Source of the DNA: UBA1422 sp041752735
GTDB taxonomy: Bacteria > Bacillota > Clostridia > Peptostreptococcales > Anaerovoracaceae
DNA: 64,000 nucleotides
Direction of reading: 5' to 3'
Assembly: GCA_041752735.1 (NCBI GenBank)
Contig: JBGSVW010000020.1
Span: forward strand, 62,001 to 126,000
Of the stretch, positions 43,681 through 53,332 are shown piece after piece. Both the position numbers and the translations under genes were made by a program. Position 1 is the stretch's first letter. Each line of letters begins with the position of its first letter. Below the pieces are notes generated by a model. The model was not told the DNA's origin. It did not search any database and saw only the letters and a program-made list of their open reading frames with translations.

Positions 43681-44556
43681 ATGTTTGCCATTGAAACAAC
43701 GGACTTAACAAAGTATTACGGAAAATCCAGGGGAATCATCGATGTGAACCTTAAAGTGGATGAAGGGCAGTTGTATGGATTCATCGGACCTAACGGAGCA
43801 GGGAAGTCCACCACCATCCGTACACTTTTATCCCTGATCAAAAAGACCAGTGGTAAGGCAGAGATCTTTGGACTGGATTGCGCCGAAAACAAGGTTGAAA
43901 TTCTAAAGCAAGTAGGGTATCTTCCCAGTGAAGTGGCCTATTATGACAATATGAAAGCCATTGATCTGCTAAACTATTCGGCTAGTTTCTATGGCAAAGA
44001 TTGCAGTGCAAAAATCAAGAGCTTGTCATCCGCGCTGGAAGTGGATCTGAACCGTAAGATTGAAGATCTGAGTCTGGGGAACCGCAAAAAAGTCGGCATT
44101 GTTCAGGGCTTGTTACACTCGCCTAGACTAATCATGTTGGATGAACCCACCAGTGGGCTGGATCCTCTGATGCAGAAGACTTTCTTTGAGCTAATCCGAG
44201 AGGAGAACAAAAACGGAGCAACCGTGTTGTTTTCATCCCATATCCTTTCGGAAGTGCAACGTCTTTGCGATCGAGTGGCCATCATTAAGGAAGGCAAAAT
44301 TATTAAAGAGCAGAGCATCGTTGGACTCCGTGAGGAGGCTTACAAAAAAGTGAGCATTACCCTTATGGATGGAGAAAAACTTAACATGCCCGCCACAGTA
44401 GAAATTTCAGACATGAAAATTGTCGGTTCCACCGCTGAATTTATTTTCAGAGGCGACTGCAACCACTTGGTTGCCCAACTGGCACAGTACAAGCTGATGA
44501 ACCTGGAGATTTCAGAACCGGACCTTGAAGAAATCTTCATGCACTATTACCAGTAG
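43681..44556 (+). CDS. ABC-2 type transporter ATP-binding protein
   Basis: This 291-residue ATPase has Walker A GPNGAGKSTT, a signature-like LSLGNRKKVGIVQGLLH (LSLGN instead of LSGGQ), Walker B LIMLDEPTSGLDP and the switch His in FSSHILSEVQ. The C-terminal 80 residues are a small regulatory domain typical of BcrA/YtrB-like drug or bacitracin exporters. It pairs with the two permeases that follow; the substrate is unknown. The stop is TAG and the next ATG is 8 bp away. Confidence 0.9.
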   Translation: MFAIETTDLTKYYGKSRGIIDVNLKVDEGQLYGFIGPNGAGKSTTIRTLLSLIKKTSGKAEIFGLDCAENKVEILKQVGYLPSEVAYYDNMKAIDLLNYSASFYGKDCSAKIKSLSSALEVDLNRKIEDLSLGNRKKVGIVQGLLHSPRLIMLDEPTSGLDPLMQKTFFELIREENKNGATVLFSSHILSEVQRLCDRVAIIKEGKIIKEQSIVGLREEAYKKVSITLMDGEKLNMPATVEISDMKIVGSTAEFIFRGDCNHLVAQLAQYKLMNLEISEPDLEEIFMHYYQ

Positions 44557-44564
44557 GTGGCGAT

Positions 44565-45356
44565 ATGAATATATTAAAGTTTGAATTAAAGCGGAGCTTT
44601 CTCTCCATGGTTGGTTGGACCTTGGGGATGATTGCGTGCATTTCCGTTTTTATGCAGGGGATGTTTCCCATATACAATGACAGTATTGATCAAATCATGA
44701 TTATGATGGAATCCTTCCCAAAAGAGTTTTTGGCGGCATTTGGCTTTTCCATGGATATGTTCAGCTTCGCCGGATTTTATGCCTTTAGCTTTACTTATCT
44801 GACATTGCTCGGCGTCATGTTTTCTTGTACTGTGACATTGCAGGTTTTCGCAAGAGAAAAGAGAAGCCATTGCCAGGAGTTCCTATATGTCAAGCCGGTA
44901 ACCCGACAAAAAATGTTCATGGAAAAATTGTCGGCAGTACTTGCCTTATTAATCATCTCCAATGCCCTTCTTGTGGCCTGGTCGATTGCCGTAACAATAA
45001 TGGCCGGAGAAAATGACTTGGTCGGAAAAATCGCACTGGCATCTCTTAGCGTATTTTGTACAGAACTGCTATTTATGGCTTTTGTCATTCTATATTCGAT
45101 TCAGGCAAGAAAGGTCCGAACCATCTCCGGTGCTGCCATGGCATTTGCATTTGCCGGATTCATTTTGTCAGCACTATCTTCTTTGATTGACAAGGTTGAA
45201 ATGCGCTATATCGCCCCATTCAAATATTTTGATCCGTTCCAAGCCGTAATCAATGGCACCTACGAAATCCAATATGTGATTACCGCAGTGGTTCTTTTCG
45301 TCGCTGTCATGGCGGTGGCGGCTGTGCGTTACTTCAATAAAGACGTCAGGTTATAG
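44565..45356 (+). CDS. ABC-2 type transporter permease
   Basis: This 263-residue protein has six hydrophobic segments, starting with LKRSFLSMVGWTLGMIACIS, and a cytoplasmic loop ARKVRTISGAAMAFAFAGF. It resembles permeases partnered with BcrA-type ATPases. With the next permease it likely forms a heterodimeric channel. The ribosome site GTAGGTGGCG is weak; the close spacing suggests coupling. The stop is TAG. Confidence 0.85.
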   Translation: MNILKFELKRSFLSMVGWTLGMIACISVFMQGMFPIYNDSIDQIMIMMESFPKEFLAAFGFSMDMFSFAGFYAFSFTYLTLLGVMFSCTVTLQVFAREKRSHCQEFLYVKPVTRQKMFMEKLSAVLALLIISNALLVAWSIAVTIMAGENDLVGKIALASLSVFCTELLFMAFVILYSIQARKVRTISGAAMAFAFAGFILSALSSLIDKVEMRYIAPFKYFDPFQAVINGTYEIQYVITAVVLFVAVMAVAAVRYFNKDVRL

Positions 45357-45366
45357 GAGGCAGAAT

Positions 45367-46161
45367 ATGAATATTATTATGAAAGAAATCCGTTTTGGAT
45401 TAAAACCATTTCTATTCTGGCTCTTGGGGATGTCCTTCCTACTGGTGGCGGGCATGACCAAATACACAGCAATTGAAGGGGGCGCAGACATTACTGCAAT
45501 TTTTGAAAAATTTCCCAAGATCATCCTGGCCGTTATGGGTATGGGTGGTGGTGTGGACATCGCGTCGATAGGCGGGTATTACTCCGTGTTGATGTATTAC
45601 TCCTTTATCGTTGTGATTCTGTACGCCGTGTACCTAGGGACTTCGGCAGTCAACAGAGAACTAATAGACAAAACCTATGAGTTCATCTTTACAAAGCCCC
45701 GGACCCGTTCTTACATTTTAATGCGTAAGGTCATGGTCGGCGTTGGTTTCCTGGTGGTCTTTTGCATCATGATTATTCCCCTGTCATTTTTGGGAATGTC
45801 CATTATTAACACGAAAGACGCGGATACCGGCTTTGTATATACCAATACGGTTGCATTGCTCTTTGTGGGATTGCTGTTTTTCGCCCTGGGTGTGTTCTGG
45901 TCTGCAATCCTAAAAAAACCTGAGCGAGGCGCTACCGCTACCAATCTCTGTTTTTTGGCTGGTTTCATTGCCGGCATCATTTACGACATGTATGATGAAG
46001 CAGCCGCACTACAGGCCATTTCGCCTTTACGTTTCTTCCCTCCGCAAGAGCTGTTGGACGGAAGAATTAATCCACTATTTGCTGTGGGATGCCTTATTGC
46101 CGCTGGCATTTTACTCTTCTTCGGCTTCCGACAGTTCGAGCGCAGAGATTTTGTAGAATAA
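45367..46161 (+). CDS. ABC-2 type transporter permease
   Basis: This 264-residue protein has six hydrophobic segments, with IRFGLKPFLFWLLGMSFLLVAGM first, and a loop VNRELIDKTYEFIFTKPRTRSYI typical of ABC-2 permeases (EFIFTKPRTR recurs in this group). It is the third exporter component. TAGGAGG precedes the ATG. It is the last gene of the unit and is followed by the palindromic repeat at 46251. Confidence 0.87.
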   Translation: MNIIMKEIRFGLKPFLFWLLGMSFLLVAGMTKYTAIEGGADITAIFEKFPKIILAVMGMGGGVDIASIGGYYSVLMYYSFIVVILYAVYLGTSAVNRELIDKTYEFIFTKPRTRSYILMRKVMVGVGFLVVFCIMIIPLSFLGMSIINTKDADTGFVYTNTVALLFVGLLFFALGVFWSAILKKPERGATATNLCFLAGFIAGIIYDMYDEAAALQAISPLRFFPPQELLDGRINPLFAVGCLIAAGILLFFGFRQFERRDFVE

Positions 46162-46250
46162 GAATCAACCTAGTGAGTCAAGAATAAACCTTAATAATCA
46201 ACATTGAAAATCACCTAGTGACTTCATTAAGAATGCGAATAATTAATCAA

Positions 46251-46299
46251 AATCTGTACTTTTTTGGCAATGATATGCCAAAAGGTACAGATTTTTTAT
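46251..46299 (+). terminator. Palindromic terminator-like repeat, copy 2
   Basis: AATCTGTACTTTTTTGGCA (46251-46269) faces TGCCAAAAGGTACAGATT (46276-46293), followed by TTTTTATTTT. The arms share 17 or more bases with the copy at 35314 although the neighbouring genes are unrelated. Confidence 0.8.
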
Positions 46300-46543
46300 T
46301 TTGCTATTCACAAAACAAGTAGCGTTATGCGAATAATGGAGAACAACGCACATTGAATTGTTCGTGATATGCCGAACTAAATTTTTAAAATCTTCAAAAA
46401 ACTGCTTATTTTTGCCATTTTCTGTGTTATGATACCCGAAAAGATGGGGAAAATAGGCTAGACGCGAACATTGGTTAAGACGGATGGCGCTGATCTCTTA
46501 GAGGGAATACAGATGAAAAGCCAACGGAAAGGACATGGTTGCC
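46300..46543 (+). other. Leader and promoter region of the purine operon
   Basis: This is gene-free sequence. It has a possible -10 TATGAT at 46428-46433 with a poor -35, an inverted repeat GTTCG-N8-CGAAC at 46361-46377, and a lone GCGAACATT near 46467 that resembles a PurR-box half site. The PurR assignment is weak because the half sites point the wrong way or lie too far apart. No purine riboswitch consensus was found. Confidence 0.3.
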
Positions 46544-49500
46544 ATGGTAAGACGAATATATGTGGAAAAGAAAACTGACTTTTCGGTAGAAGCACGGGGG
46601 CTTCTTTCTGACTTGAGGCAAAACCTCAAAATGGAAGCATTGTCAGGACTACGACTATTGAACCGCTATGATATTGAAAATGTGGACGATGTCACTTATC
46701 AAGAATCTCTTCAAGGGGTTTTTGCAGAGGCGGGGGTGGATCTTCTTTTTGAAGAAACTCTTCCCAAAGACATCAGCCAACACTTTTTTGTGGTGGAATA
46801 TTTGCCTGGTCAGTATGACCAACGGGCAGATAGCGCGGAGCAATGCATCAAGCTTTTGAATCCTTCCGCTATGCCCAGTGTCCGTTGTGGCAAAGTCATT
46901 GCACCGGAAGGAGAACTATCACAGGAGGAACTGCATCAAATCAAAGCTTACTTGATTAATCCGGTGGATTCCAGAGAAGCGGCATCCACAAAGCCGAACA
47001 CCTTAGCCATGGAAGCTACTGCACCGGAAGATGTACCAATCATCCGCGGATTTTGTAGTATGACCGAAGAGGAATTAGAAAGCTATCGAATGGAATCGGA
47101 GTTTGCCATGAGTAAAGCCGACCTGTTCCATGTTGCCGACTATTTTCGAAATGAAGAGCAACGAGATCCGACTTTGACAGAGCTTAAAGTCCTGGATACC
47201 TATTGGTCCGATCATTGCCGTCATACAACTTTCAATACCAAACTTTCGGATATTTATTTTGAAACCAGCCCCTACGGAGAAGTGGTGCGTCAGGCCTTTG
47301 AAGAATATATTGAGATGCGCCGAGAAGTCTATGGTGACAAGAAAAAAGATGTAACCCTCATGGATGTTGCCTGTCTGGGTGCCAAATATTTAAAGAAACT
47401 GGGCAAGGTGGAAGACTTGGATGAATCGGAAGAAATCAATGCATGCAGCATCCGCGTCACCGCTGATATCGATGGACAGGACGAAGAGTGGATTGTCCAA
47501 TTCAAGAACGAAACCCATAATCATCCAACAGAAATAGAGCCTTATGGTGGGGCTGCCACTTGTCTGGGAGGTGCCATCAGAGATCCCCTTTCCGGACGGG
47601 CATATGTGTACCAGGCCATGCGTGTTACCGGCGCAGCGGACCCAAGAAAGCCGGTTTCCGAAACATTGAAGGGAAAACTTCCCCAGAAAAAACTCACTCG
47701 CGAAGCAGCAGCAGGATATAGTTCCTATGGCAACCAAATCGGATTGGCCGCAGGGCAGATTGACGAAGTGTATCACGAAGATTATGTGGCCAAAAGAATG
47801 GAGTTGGGTGCTGTCATCGGGGTCTCTCCTGCCAGCCATGTGGTTCGGCTTACGCCAGAACCGGGAGACGTGATTATTCTGGTGGGTGGAAGGACCGGAA
47901 GAGACGGATGCGGTGGCGCAACGGGATCTTCCAAAGAACACACCGAAGGTTCTCTGACTTCATGCGGAGCAGAAGTTCAGAAAGGTAATCCACCTGTAGA
48001 GCGAAATATCCAACGACTTTTCCGCAGACGAGAAGTAGCTACGCTGATTAAACGGTGTAACGACTTTGGCGCCGGTGGCGTGTCGGTGGCAATTGGCGAA
48101 CTGGCCGACGGATTGCTCATCAACCTGGACACCATTCCCAAAAAATACGAAGGGCTAAACGGCACAGAACTGGCAATCTCCGAATCGCAGGAGCGGATGG
48201 CGGTGGTGGTCGGTCCGCAGGATGAAGACTTGTTCCTGAAATATGCTGACGAAGAAAACTTGGAAGCGACACGGGTTGCCCTGGTCAACGACTCCGGAAG
48301 GGTGAAGATGACCTGGCAGGGCACGACCATATTAGATTTAAGCCGAAACTTTATCAACACAAACGGCGCAGGTCAGGCGGCGACCGCCTCAGTAAAATCT
48401 CCAGCCGGATACGGAGACGCCCCCGTGTGGATTCCAGCAGAGGACTATCTGTCTGATCTAAACTGTTGCAGCAAAAAAGGTCTGATAGAACGATTTGATA
48501 GTACCATTGGCGCAGCCACCGTGCTGATGCCTCTGGGTGGAAAATATCAACGCACTCCGGCACCTGGCATGGCAGCAAAACTACCTTTGACTGTGGGTTT
48601 TGACGGGCATTGCCCAGAAACCGACACGGCAACCTTAATGGCCTACGGGTACGACCCATACCTAGCCAAAGAAAGTCCCTTCCATGGGGCGCTCAATGCG
48701 GTAATGGATTCGGTGACCAAGATTGTCGCCATGGGTGGAGATAGGCGGAACATTCGTCTGAGTTTCCAGGAGTACTTTGAAAAACTATCAGGCGACGAAG
48801 CCTGGGGCAAACCTTTGGCGGCACTGTTGGGTGCATTGAAAGTCCAAAAGGCCCTGGAGATTCCTGCAATTGGTGGCAAGGACAGTATGTCCGGCACGTT
48901 CATGGATCTGAACGTACCGCCTGCATTGGTTTCATTTGCCATGACCATGGCCAAAGCCTCTCAAATCATTTCGCCTGAAATAAAGAAGGTGGGCAGTAAA
49001 CTGGTTGTCTTATCAGTGAACAAAGATGGCAAAGGCATTCCTGATTTTGAAGCATTCAAAAAATCCATGGACCAAGTATACAAACTGGTTACGGAAGGCA
49101 GAATCCTTTCCGCTAATCCCATTGGCCGGGGTGGCATTTTTATCAGCCTGGTGAAAATGGCAGTAGGCAACAAAATTGGTGCATCTTTGTATAGCATGAG
49201 CTTGCGGGAACTGACAGAAGCATCTTACGGAAGTCTTTTATTGGAAATCAGCAAAAAAGAAGATATCAGTGCCTTGATGAGTGAGGTGCCCTATAAGGTT
49301 ATCGGTGAAACTACTGATCAGGCCAGTATCATGTATGTGATTGATGGCCAGCAAAAGAAAATCAGCCTTAACGAAATCCTGAAGCGATGGACCGCCCCAT
49401 TGGAAGAGGTATTCCCTACTAAAACTGACGATCCCAAAACTGTGGAGCTTAAGTCCGGTGAGCTAAAAATCGAAGAGCTCAAAGAAGAATCGGTGCCTGA

Positions 49501-50377
49501 CGGTGGAACGACAATCCCTTCTGTTGATTGTTTGTCCAAAAAATCCAAGGTCTATGGCGGACCTATGCTGAAAAACCCACAACCAAAGGTGTTGATTCCG
49601 GCTTTTCCGGGAACCAACTGCGAAATGGATTCTCTGCGGGCATTTACTCGGGCCGGGGGCGATGGGGAAATCCTAATCATTAGAAATCTGACACAGGAAG
49701 CTTTGGCAGAGTCCATTGCTACTCTAGCAAAAAAAATAAAGGGATCTCAGATTATTATGCTCCCCGGTGGATTCTCCGGAGGCGATGAGCCGGACGGTTC
49801 GGCGAAGTTTATCACCGCGGTTTTCAGAAACCCTGGCGTCGCGGAAGCGGTCACAGATCTACTGGAAAACAGGGATGGTTTGATTCTGGGAGTCTGTAAC
49901 GGATTCCAGGCTTTGATCAAGCTAGGTCTTGTGCCCTTTGGCCGAATTGTACCGCAGACAGAAGAAAACCCCACCTTGACATTCAATAAAATCGGACGAC
50001 ACATGTCCTGTCTGGTCCGAACCCGAGTAGCCTCCACCCTTTCTCCCTGGCTGTCCGCGTGCGACGTAGGTGACGTCCATACCATTGCTGTATCTCATGG
50101 AGAAGGTCGCTTCGTATCCGGGGAAAACGAGATGAATCGTATAATCGCAGGGGGACAAATCGCTACCCAATATGTGGACTATGATGGAAACCCATCTATG
50201 GATATCCGTTACAACCCCAATGATTCTTTGCTGGCTGTGGAAGGAATTACCTCTCCCGATGGAAGAGTCTATGGCAAAATGGCCCATTCGGAACGTATGG
50301 GAATCAATGTGTACAAAAATGTGCCGGGCAACTTTGACCAAAAGCTTTTTGAGTCCGGCGTAGGATATTTCAAATAG
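46544..50377 (+). CDS. purL: Phosphoribosylformylglycinamidine synthase, single-chain PurL-PurQ type
   Basis: PurL converts FGAR to FGAM using glutamine and ATP, the fourth step of purine synthesis. About 1277 residues join the N-terminal PurS-like part, two ATP-binding domains (KNETHNHPTEIEPYGGAATC, then GGKDSMSGTFMDL) and a C-terminal class I glutaminase. The glutaminase has its nucleophile near residue 1118 in LGVCNGFQALIKLG and HGEGRF further on. The linker before the glutaminase (about residues 965-1005) is charged and repetitive. Two ATGs, at 46535 and 46544, are possible. AAAGGA is only 1 bp from the first but 10 bp from the second, so 46544 is preferred. The stop is TAG. Confidence 0.95.
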   Translation: MVRRIYVEKKTDFSVEARGLLSDLRQNLKMEALSGLRLLNRYDIENVDDVTYQESLQGVFAEAGVDLLFEETLPKDISQHFFVVEYLPGQYDQRADSAEQCIKLLNPSAMPSVRCGKVIAPEGELSQEELHQIKAYLINPVDSREAASTKPNTLAMEATAPEDVPIIRGFCSMTEEELESYRMESEFAMSKADLFHVADYFRNEEQRDPTLTELKVLDTYWSDHCRHTTFNTKLSDIYFETSPYGEVVRQAFEEYIEMRREVYGDKKKDVTLMDVACLGAKYLKKLGKVEDLDESEEINACSIRVTADIDGQDEEWIVQFKNETHNHPTEIEPYGGAATCLGGAIRDPLSGRAYVYQAMRVTGAADPRKPVSETLKGKLPQKKLTREAAAGYSSYGNQIGLAAGQIDEVYHEDYVAKRMELGAVIGVSPASHVVRLTPEPGDVIILVGGRTGRDGCGGATGSSKEHTEGSLTSCGAEVQKGNPPVERNIQRLFRRREVATLIKRCNDFGAGGVSVAIGELADGLLINLDTIPKKYEGLNGTELAISESQERMAVVVGPQDEDLFLKYADEENLEATRVALVNDSGRVKMTWQGTTILDLSRNFINTNGAGQAATASVKSPAGYGDAPVWIPAEDYLSDLNCCSKKGLIERFDSTIGAATVLMPLGGKYQRTPAPGMAAKLPLTVGFDGHCPETDTATLMAYGYDPYLAKESPFHGALNAVMDSVTKIVAMGGDRRNIRLSFQEYFEKLSGDEAWGKPLAALLGALKVQKALEIPAIGGKDSMSGTFMDLNVPPALVSFAMTMAKASQIISPEIKKVGSKLVVLSVNKDGKGIPDFEAFKKSMDQVYKLVTEGRILSANPIGRGGIFISLVKMAVGNKIGASLYSMSLRELTEASYGSLLLEISKKEDISALMSEVPYKVIGETTDQASIMYVIDGQQKKISLNEILKRWTAPLEEVFPTKTDDPKTVELKSGELKIEELKEESVPDGGTTIPSVDCLSKKSKVYGGPMLKNPQPKVLIPAFPGTNCEMDSLRAFTRAGGDGEILIIRNLTQEALAESIATLAKKIKGSQIIMLPGGFSGGDEPDGSAKFITAVFRNPGVAEAVTDLLENRDGLILGVCNGFQALIKLGLVPFGRIVPQTEENPTLTFNKIGRHMSCLVRTRVASTLSPWLSACDVGDVHTIAVSHGEGRFVSGENEMNRIIAGGQIATQYVDYDGNPSMDIRYNPNDSLLAVEGITSPDGRVYGKMAHSERMGINVYKNVPGNFDQKLFESGVGYFK

Positions 50378-50440
50378 AATTCTAACATAAAGAATTCAAT
50401 CACTCATTGGCTTGATGTACTAACAGAGGAGGAAATTTAA

Positions 50441-50929
50441 ATGAAAGTTGCAATTGTCATGGGGAGCAAATCCGATTATCCGGTGGTTCAAAAGGCAGAA
50501 GTCATTTTGAAAGAATTCGGCGTACCCTATGAAACGCGAATTATATCCGCACACCGTACACCAAGAGTTGCAGAAAAATTTGCCACCACCGCCGAGGCAG
50601 AAGGGTTTGGCGTCATCATTGCTGCAGCTGGCAAAGCAGCCCATCTGGCAGGAGTCCTGGCGGCTACTACTGCGTTACCGGTCATCGGCATTCCCATGAA
50701 GTCCAGTACGCTGGACGGTTTGGATTCGTTGCTTTCGGTGGTACAGATGCCAAAGGGCGTACCGGTTGCCACCGTCGCTATTGACGGTGCTGAAAATGCA
50801 GCGCTGCTGGCAATCCAGATGCTAAGCATCGGAGACCCTGCGCTACGAAAAGCAATGAAAGCTTATAAGTTAAAAATGGAACAAGACATTATCGCATTGG
50901 ATGAGGCGTTTGGTAAGGAGGAACAATAA
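50441..50929 (+). CDS. purE: N5-carboxyaminoimidazole ribonucleotide mutase / AIR carboxylase
   Basis: This 162-residue protein has the family start VAIVMGSKSDYPVV, SAHRTPRVAEKF and the AAAGKAAHLAGVLAATT loop, where most class I enzymes have GAGGAAHL. PurE makes CAIR. Class I PurE needs PurK, which is absent from this otherwise nearly complete cluster, so purK is elsewhere or the enzyme uses CO2 directly. GGAGGAAATTTAA precedes the ATG. purC starts at the base after the stop. Confidence 0.93.
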   Translation: MKVAIVMGSKSDYPVVQKAEVILKEFGVPYETRIISAHRTPRVAEKFATTAEAEGFGVIIAAAGKAAHLAGVLAATTALPVIGIPMKSSTLDGLDSLLSVVQMPKGVPVATVAIDGAENAALLAIQMLSIGDPALRKAMKAYKLKMEQDIIALDEAFGKEEQ

Positions 50930-51673
50930 ATGGAAAAATTAGAAATGATGTATGAAGGAAAGGCGAAGAAGGTATTTAAAACTTCCGAACCAGGTTACTT
51001 GATCGTAGAGTATAAAGATGATGCGACCGCATTCAACGGCGAAAAAAAAGGCCAGATTGTAGGCAAGAGCGTGGTCAATAACACCATGACCAATATCATT
51101 TTCAACGTGTTGGAAACCAAAGGCATCCCCACTCATTTCGTAGAGCAAATCAGCCCCACGGAAACCCTGGTTCGTGCAGTAAGGATATTGCCCTTGGAAG
51201 TGATTATCAGAAACGTGGCAGCCGGAAGCTTTTCCAAGCGCTATGGCGTGGAAGAAGGAACCCATCTGGCCAAAACCGTTTTGGAATTCAGTTACAAAAA
51301 CGATGCATTAGGTGACCCGCTAATCAATGATGATCATATTTTGGCACTGGAGCTGGCCACCGTGGAGGAGCTTGACACCATTCGGGGATATGCCTTCATG
51401 ATCAATGATGCCTTGAAGGAATTTTTCATTGAGAAGGGCCTGCGACTTATCGACTTTAAAATTGAATTTGGTGAGTGCCTGGTAGGAGATGAAGATGACG
51501 AGCCCGGAGATATTATTCTGGCTGACGAGATTTCTCCGGACACATGCAGATTATGGGATATTGAAACAAACGAAAAAATGGATAAAGACCGGTTCCGAAG
51601 AGACCTTGGCAACGTAGAAGAGACGTACCAAGCGGTTCTTGACCGGGTGAAGGGAACAAAAACAAATGAGTAA
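50930..51673 (+). CDS. purC: SAICAR synthetase
   Basis: This 247-residue enzyme joins CAIR and aspartate. Family blocks are MYEGKAKKVFKT at the start, DDATAFNGEKKG, EVIIRNVAAGSFSKRYGVEEG and IDFKIEFGEC with LADEISPDTCRLWD near the C-terminus. The length is typical of the short bacterial form. It overlaps purM by 8 bp. Confidence 0.96.
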   Translation: MEKLEMMYEGKAKKVFKTSEPGYLIVEYKDDATAFNGEKKGQIVGKSVVNNTMTNIIFNVLETKGIPTHFVEQISPTETLVRAVRILPLEVIIRNVAAGSFSKRYGVEEGTHLAKTVLEFSYKNDALGDPLINDDHILALELATVEELDTIRGYAFMINDALKEFFIEKGLRLIDFKIEFGECLVGDEDDEPGDIILADEISPDTCRLWDIETNEKMDKDRFRRDLGNVEETYQAVLDRVKGTKTNE

Positions 51674-52739
51674 TCAGCAATTCACCCCGGCAGGCCCGGG
51701 GCAAGGTGGATTGACCTACAAGGATGCCGGCGTCAATACCAAAGAAGGAGAACGAGCAGTTGCGCTGATGAAACAGCATGTCAAAAAAACCTTTGACCGA
51801 AACGTCCTCACCGGCCTTGGCAGCTTTGGCAGTCTTTACAAACTCCCCATGGAAGGCATTACCGAGCCGGTGCTGGTCAGTGGCACCGATGGTGTGGGCA
51901 CCAAATTAAAACTGGCCTTCATGATGAACCGACATGAAACCGTAGGCATTGATTGTGTGGCCATGTGCGTCAACGACATTCTATGCCAGGGGGCCACGCC
52001 CCTATTCTTCCTGGACTATGTTGCCACCGGAAAAGTATCCGCTGAAAAAATCTCCGACATTGTCGGAGGTGTGACGGAAGGATGTCTCCAGGCAGGGTGT
52101 GCCTTGGTAGGAGGAGAAACTGCTGAAATGCCAGGCTTTTATCAGGACGGGGAATACGATATGGCGGGCTTTTGTGTGGGGCTTGTAGACCGACACAAAA
52201 TTATAACAGGAGAAAAAATCCGTCCGGGTGATGTAATCGTAGGATTGGCATCCAGTGGGCTACACAGCAACGGCTACTCACTGGCCAGAAAATTATTTTT
52301 TGAGAAACTGGGATTTGGTGTTAATCACTATCTTGAAGAGTTGGATGAAACCATCGGAGAAGCCCTGTTACGGCCCACCAGGATATATGCCAAAGCATGC
52401 GAAGCAATGTTTAAGGACTATGACATTCATGGGATGGCCCACATTACCGGGGGTGGATTCTTCGAGAACGTACCCCGAATTTTACCGGAAGGCTTAGGCG
52501 CTTCTTTCCTAAGTGCCACCTGGCCTATGCCGGAAATTTTCAACCTAATTCAGACCCATGGCAACATCGAAAAGCGAGAGATGTTCAGTACGTTCAATAT
52601 GGGCATCGGCCTGATGATGGTGGTGGATCCTGAAGATGGAGAGGCATTGATTGCCGACCTGGAATCCGCTGGTGAAGCAGCTTATCTCATTGGTGAAATT
52701 GTAACTTCGGAGAAAAGAGTGTTGCTGGATGAATATTAG
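51666..52739 (+). CDS. purM: AIR synthetase
   Basis: This 357-residue ATP-grasp-like PurM-fold enzyme makes aminoimidazole ribonucleotide. It has LTYKDAGVNTKEGERAV, SGTDGVGTKLKLAF (ATP loop), CVNDILCQGATPLFFLDY and GMAHITGGGFFENVPRIL. Length and motifs are standard. The ATG lies inside the purC end, and its own end overlaps purN by 11 bp. The stop is TAG. Confidence 0.96.
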   Translation: MSNQQFTPAGPGQGGLTYKDAGVNTKEGERAVALMKQHVKKTFDRNVLTGLGSFGSLYKLPMEGITEPVLVSGTDGVGTKLKLAFMMNRHETVGIDCVAMCVNDILCQGATPLFFLDYVATGKVSAEKISDIVGGVTEGCLQAGCALVGGETAEMPGFYQDGEYDMAGFCVGLVDRHKIITGEKIRPGDVIVGLASSGLHSNGYSLARKLFFEKLGFGVNHYLEELDETIGEALLRPTRIYAKACEAMFKDYDIHGMAHITGGGFFENVPRILPEGLGASFLSATWPMPEIFNLIQTHGNIEKREMFSTFNMGIGLMMVVDPEDGEALIADLESAGEAAYLIGEIVTSEKRVLLDEY

Positions 52740-53331
52740 AATATCAGTGTTGGTATCGGGGGGCGGAAGTAATTTGCAGGCCCTCATCGATGCCCAGCAG
52801 GAAGGACTTTTGGGAAACGGAAAAATCGTCCAAGTAATCTCTGGCCGGGCGGATGCTTATGCGCTGACTCGGGCAGCGGCCAATGGAATTCCCTCCATTG
52901 TCATCGACAAAATCCGTTTTCCAAAAGACCGTGACCGAAATGCTGCAATCCTCAGTGCGCTTCAGTCTGCATCTACGGACTTGGTGGTGCTTGCAGGATA
53001 TATGAATGTGTTGGAACCAAGTGTCGTCAGCTGTTACCGGGATCGGATAGTCAACATCCATCCTGCGTTAATACCAAAATATTGCGGCAAAGGAATGTAT
53101 GGCCAGCATGTCCATACAGCAGTTTTGGCCGCAGAAGAGAATGAAAGTGGTGCCACCGTTCACCTGGTGGACGAAGGGGTGGACACCGGTCGGATACTCA
53201 TGCAAGAAAGCACTCCTGTTTTGCCCGGCGACACAGTGGAAACATTGGCAGCTCGGGTACTACAAATAGAGCATAAAATATTGCCGGCTGCAGTGGGGCA
53301 GCTGGTTGCAGAAATAGAAAGGAATCAGTAA
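52729..53331 (+). CDS. purN: GAR transformylase (10-formyl-THF dependent)
   Basis: This 200-residue formyltransferase has VLVSGGGSNLQALIDAQ, the catalytic stretch NIHPALIPKYCGKGMYG (Asn-His) and the Asp in VDEGVDTGRIL. It adds the formyl group to GAR. The ATG lies inside purM. purF follows after 1 bp. Confidence 0.95.
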   Translation: MNIRISVLVSGGGSNLQALIDAQQEGLLGNGKIVQVISGRADAYALTRAAANGIPSIVIDKIRFPKDRDRNAAILSALQSASTDLVVLAGYMNVLEPSVVSCYRDRIVNIHPALIPKYCGKGMYGQHVHTAVLAAEENESGATVHLVDEGVDTGRILMQESTPVLPGDTVETLAARVLQIEHKILPAAVGQLVAEIERNQ

Positions 53332-53332
53332 A

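Noticed and set aside
46361..46475. PurR boxes before purL
   Set aside because: CGAAC half sites occur, but their orientation and spacing do not match the Bacillus operator; kept only as a weak note.
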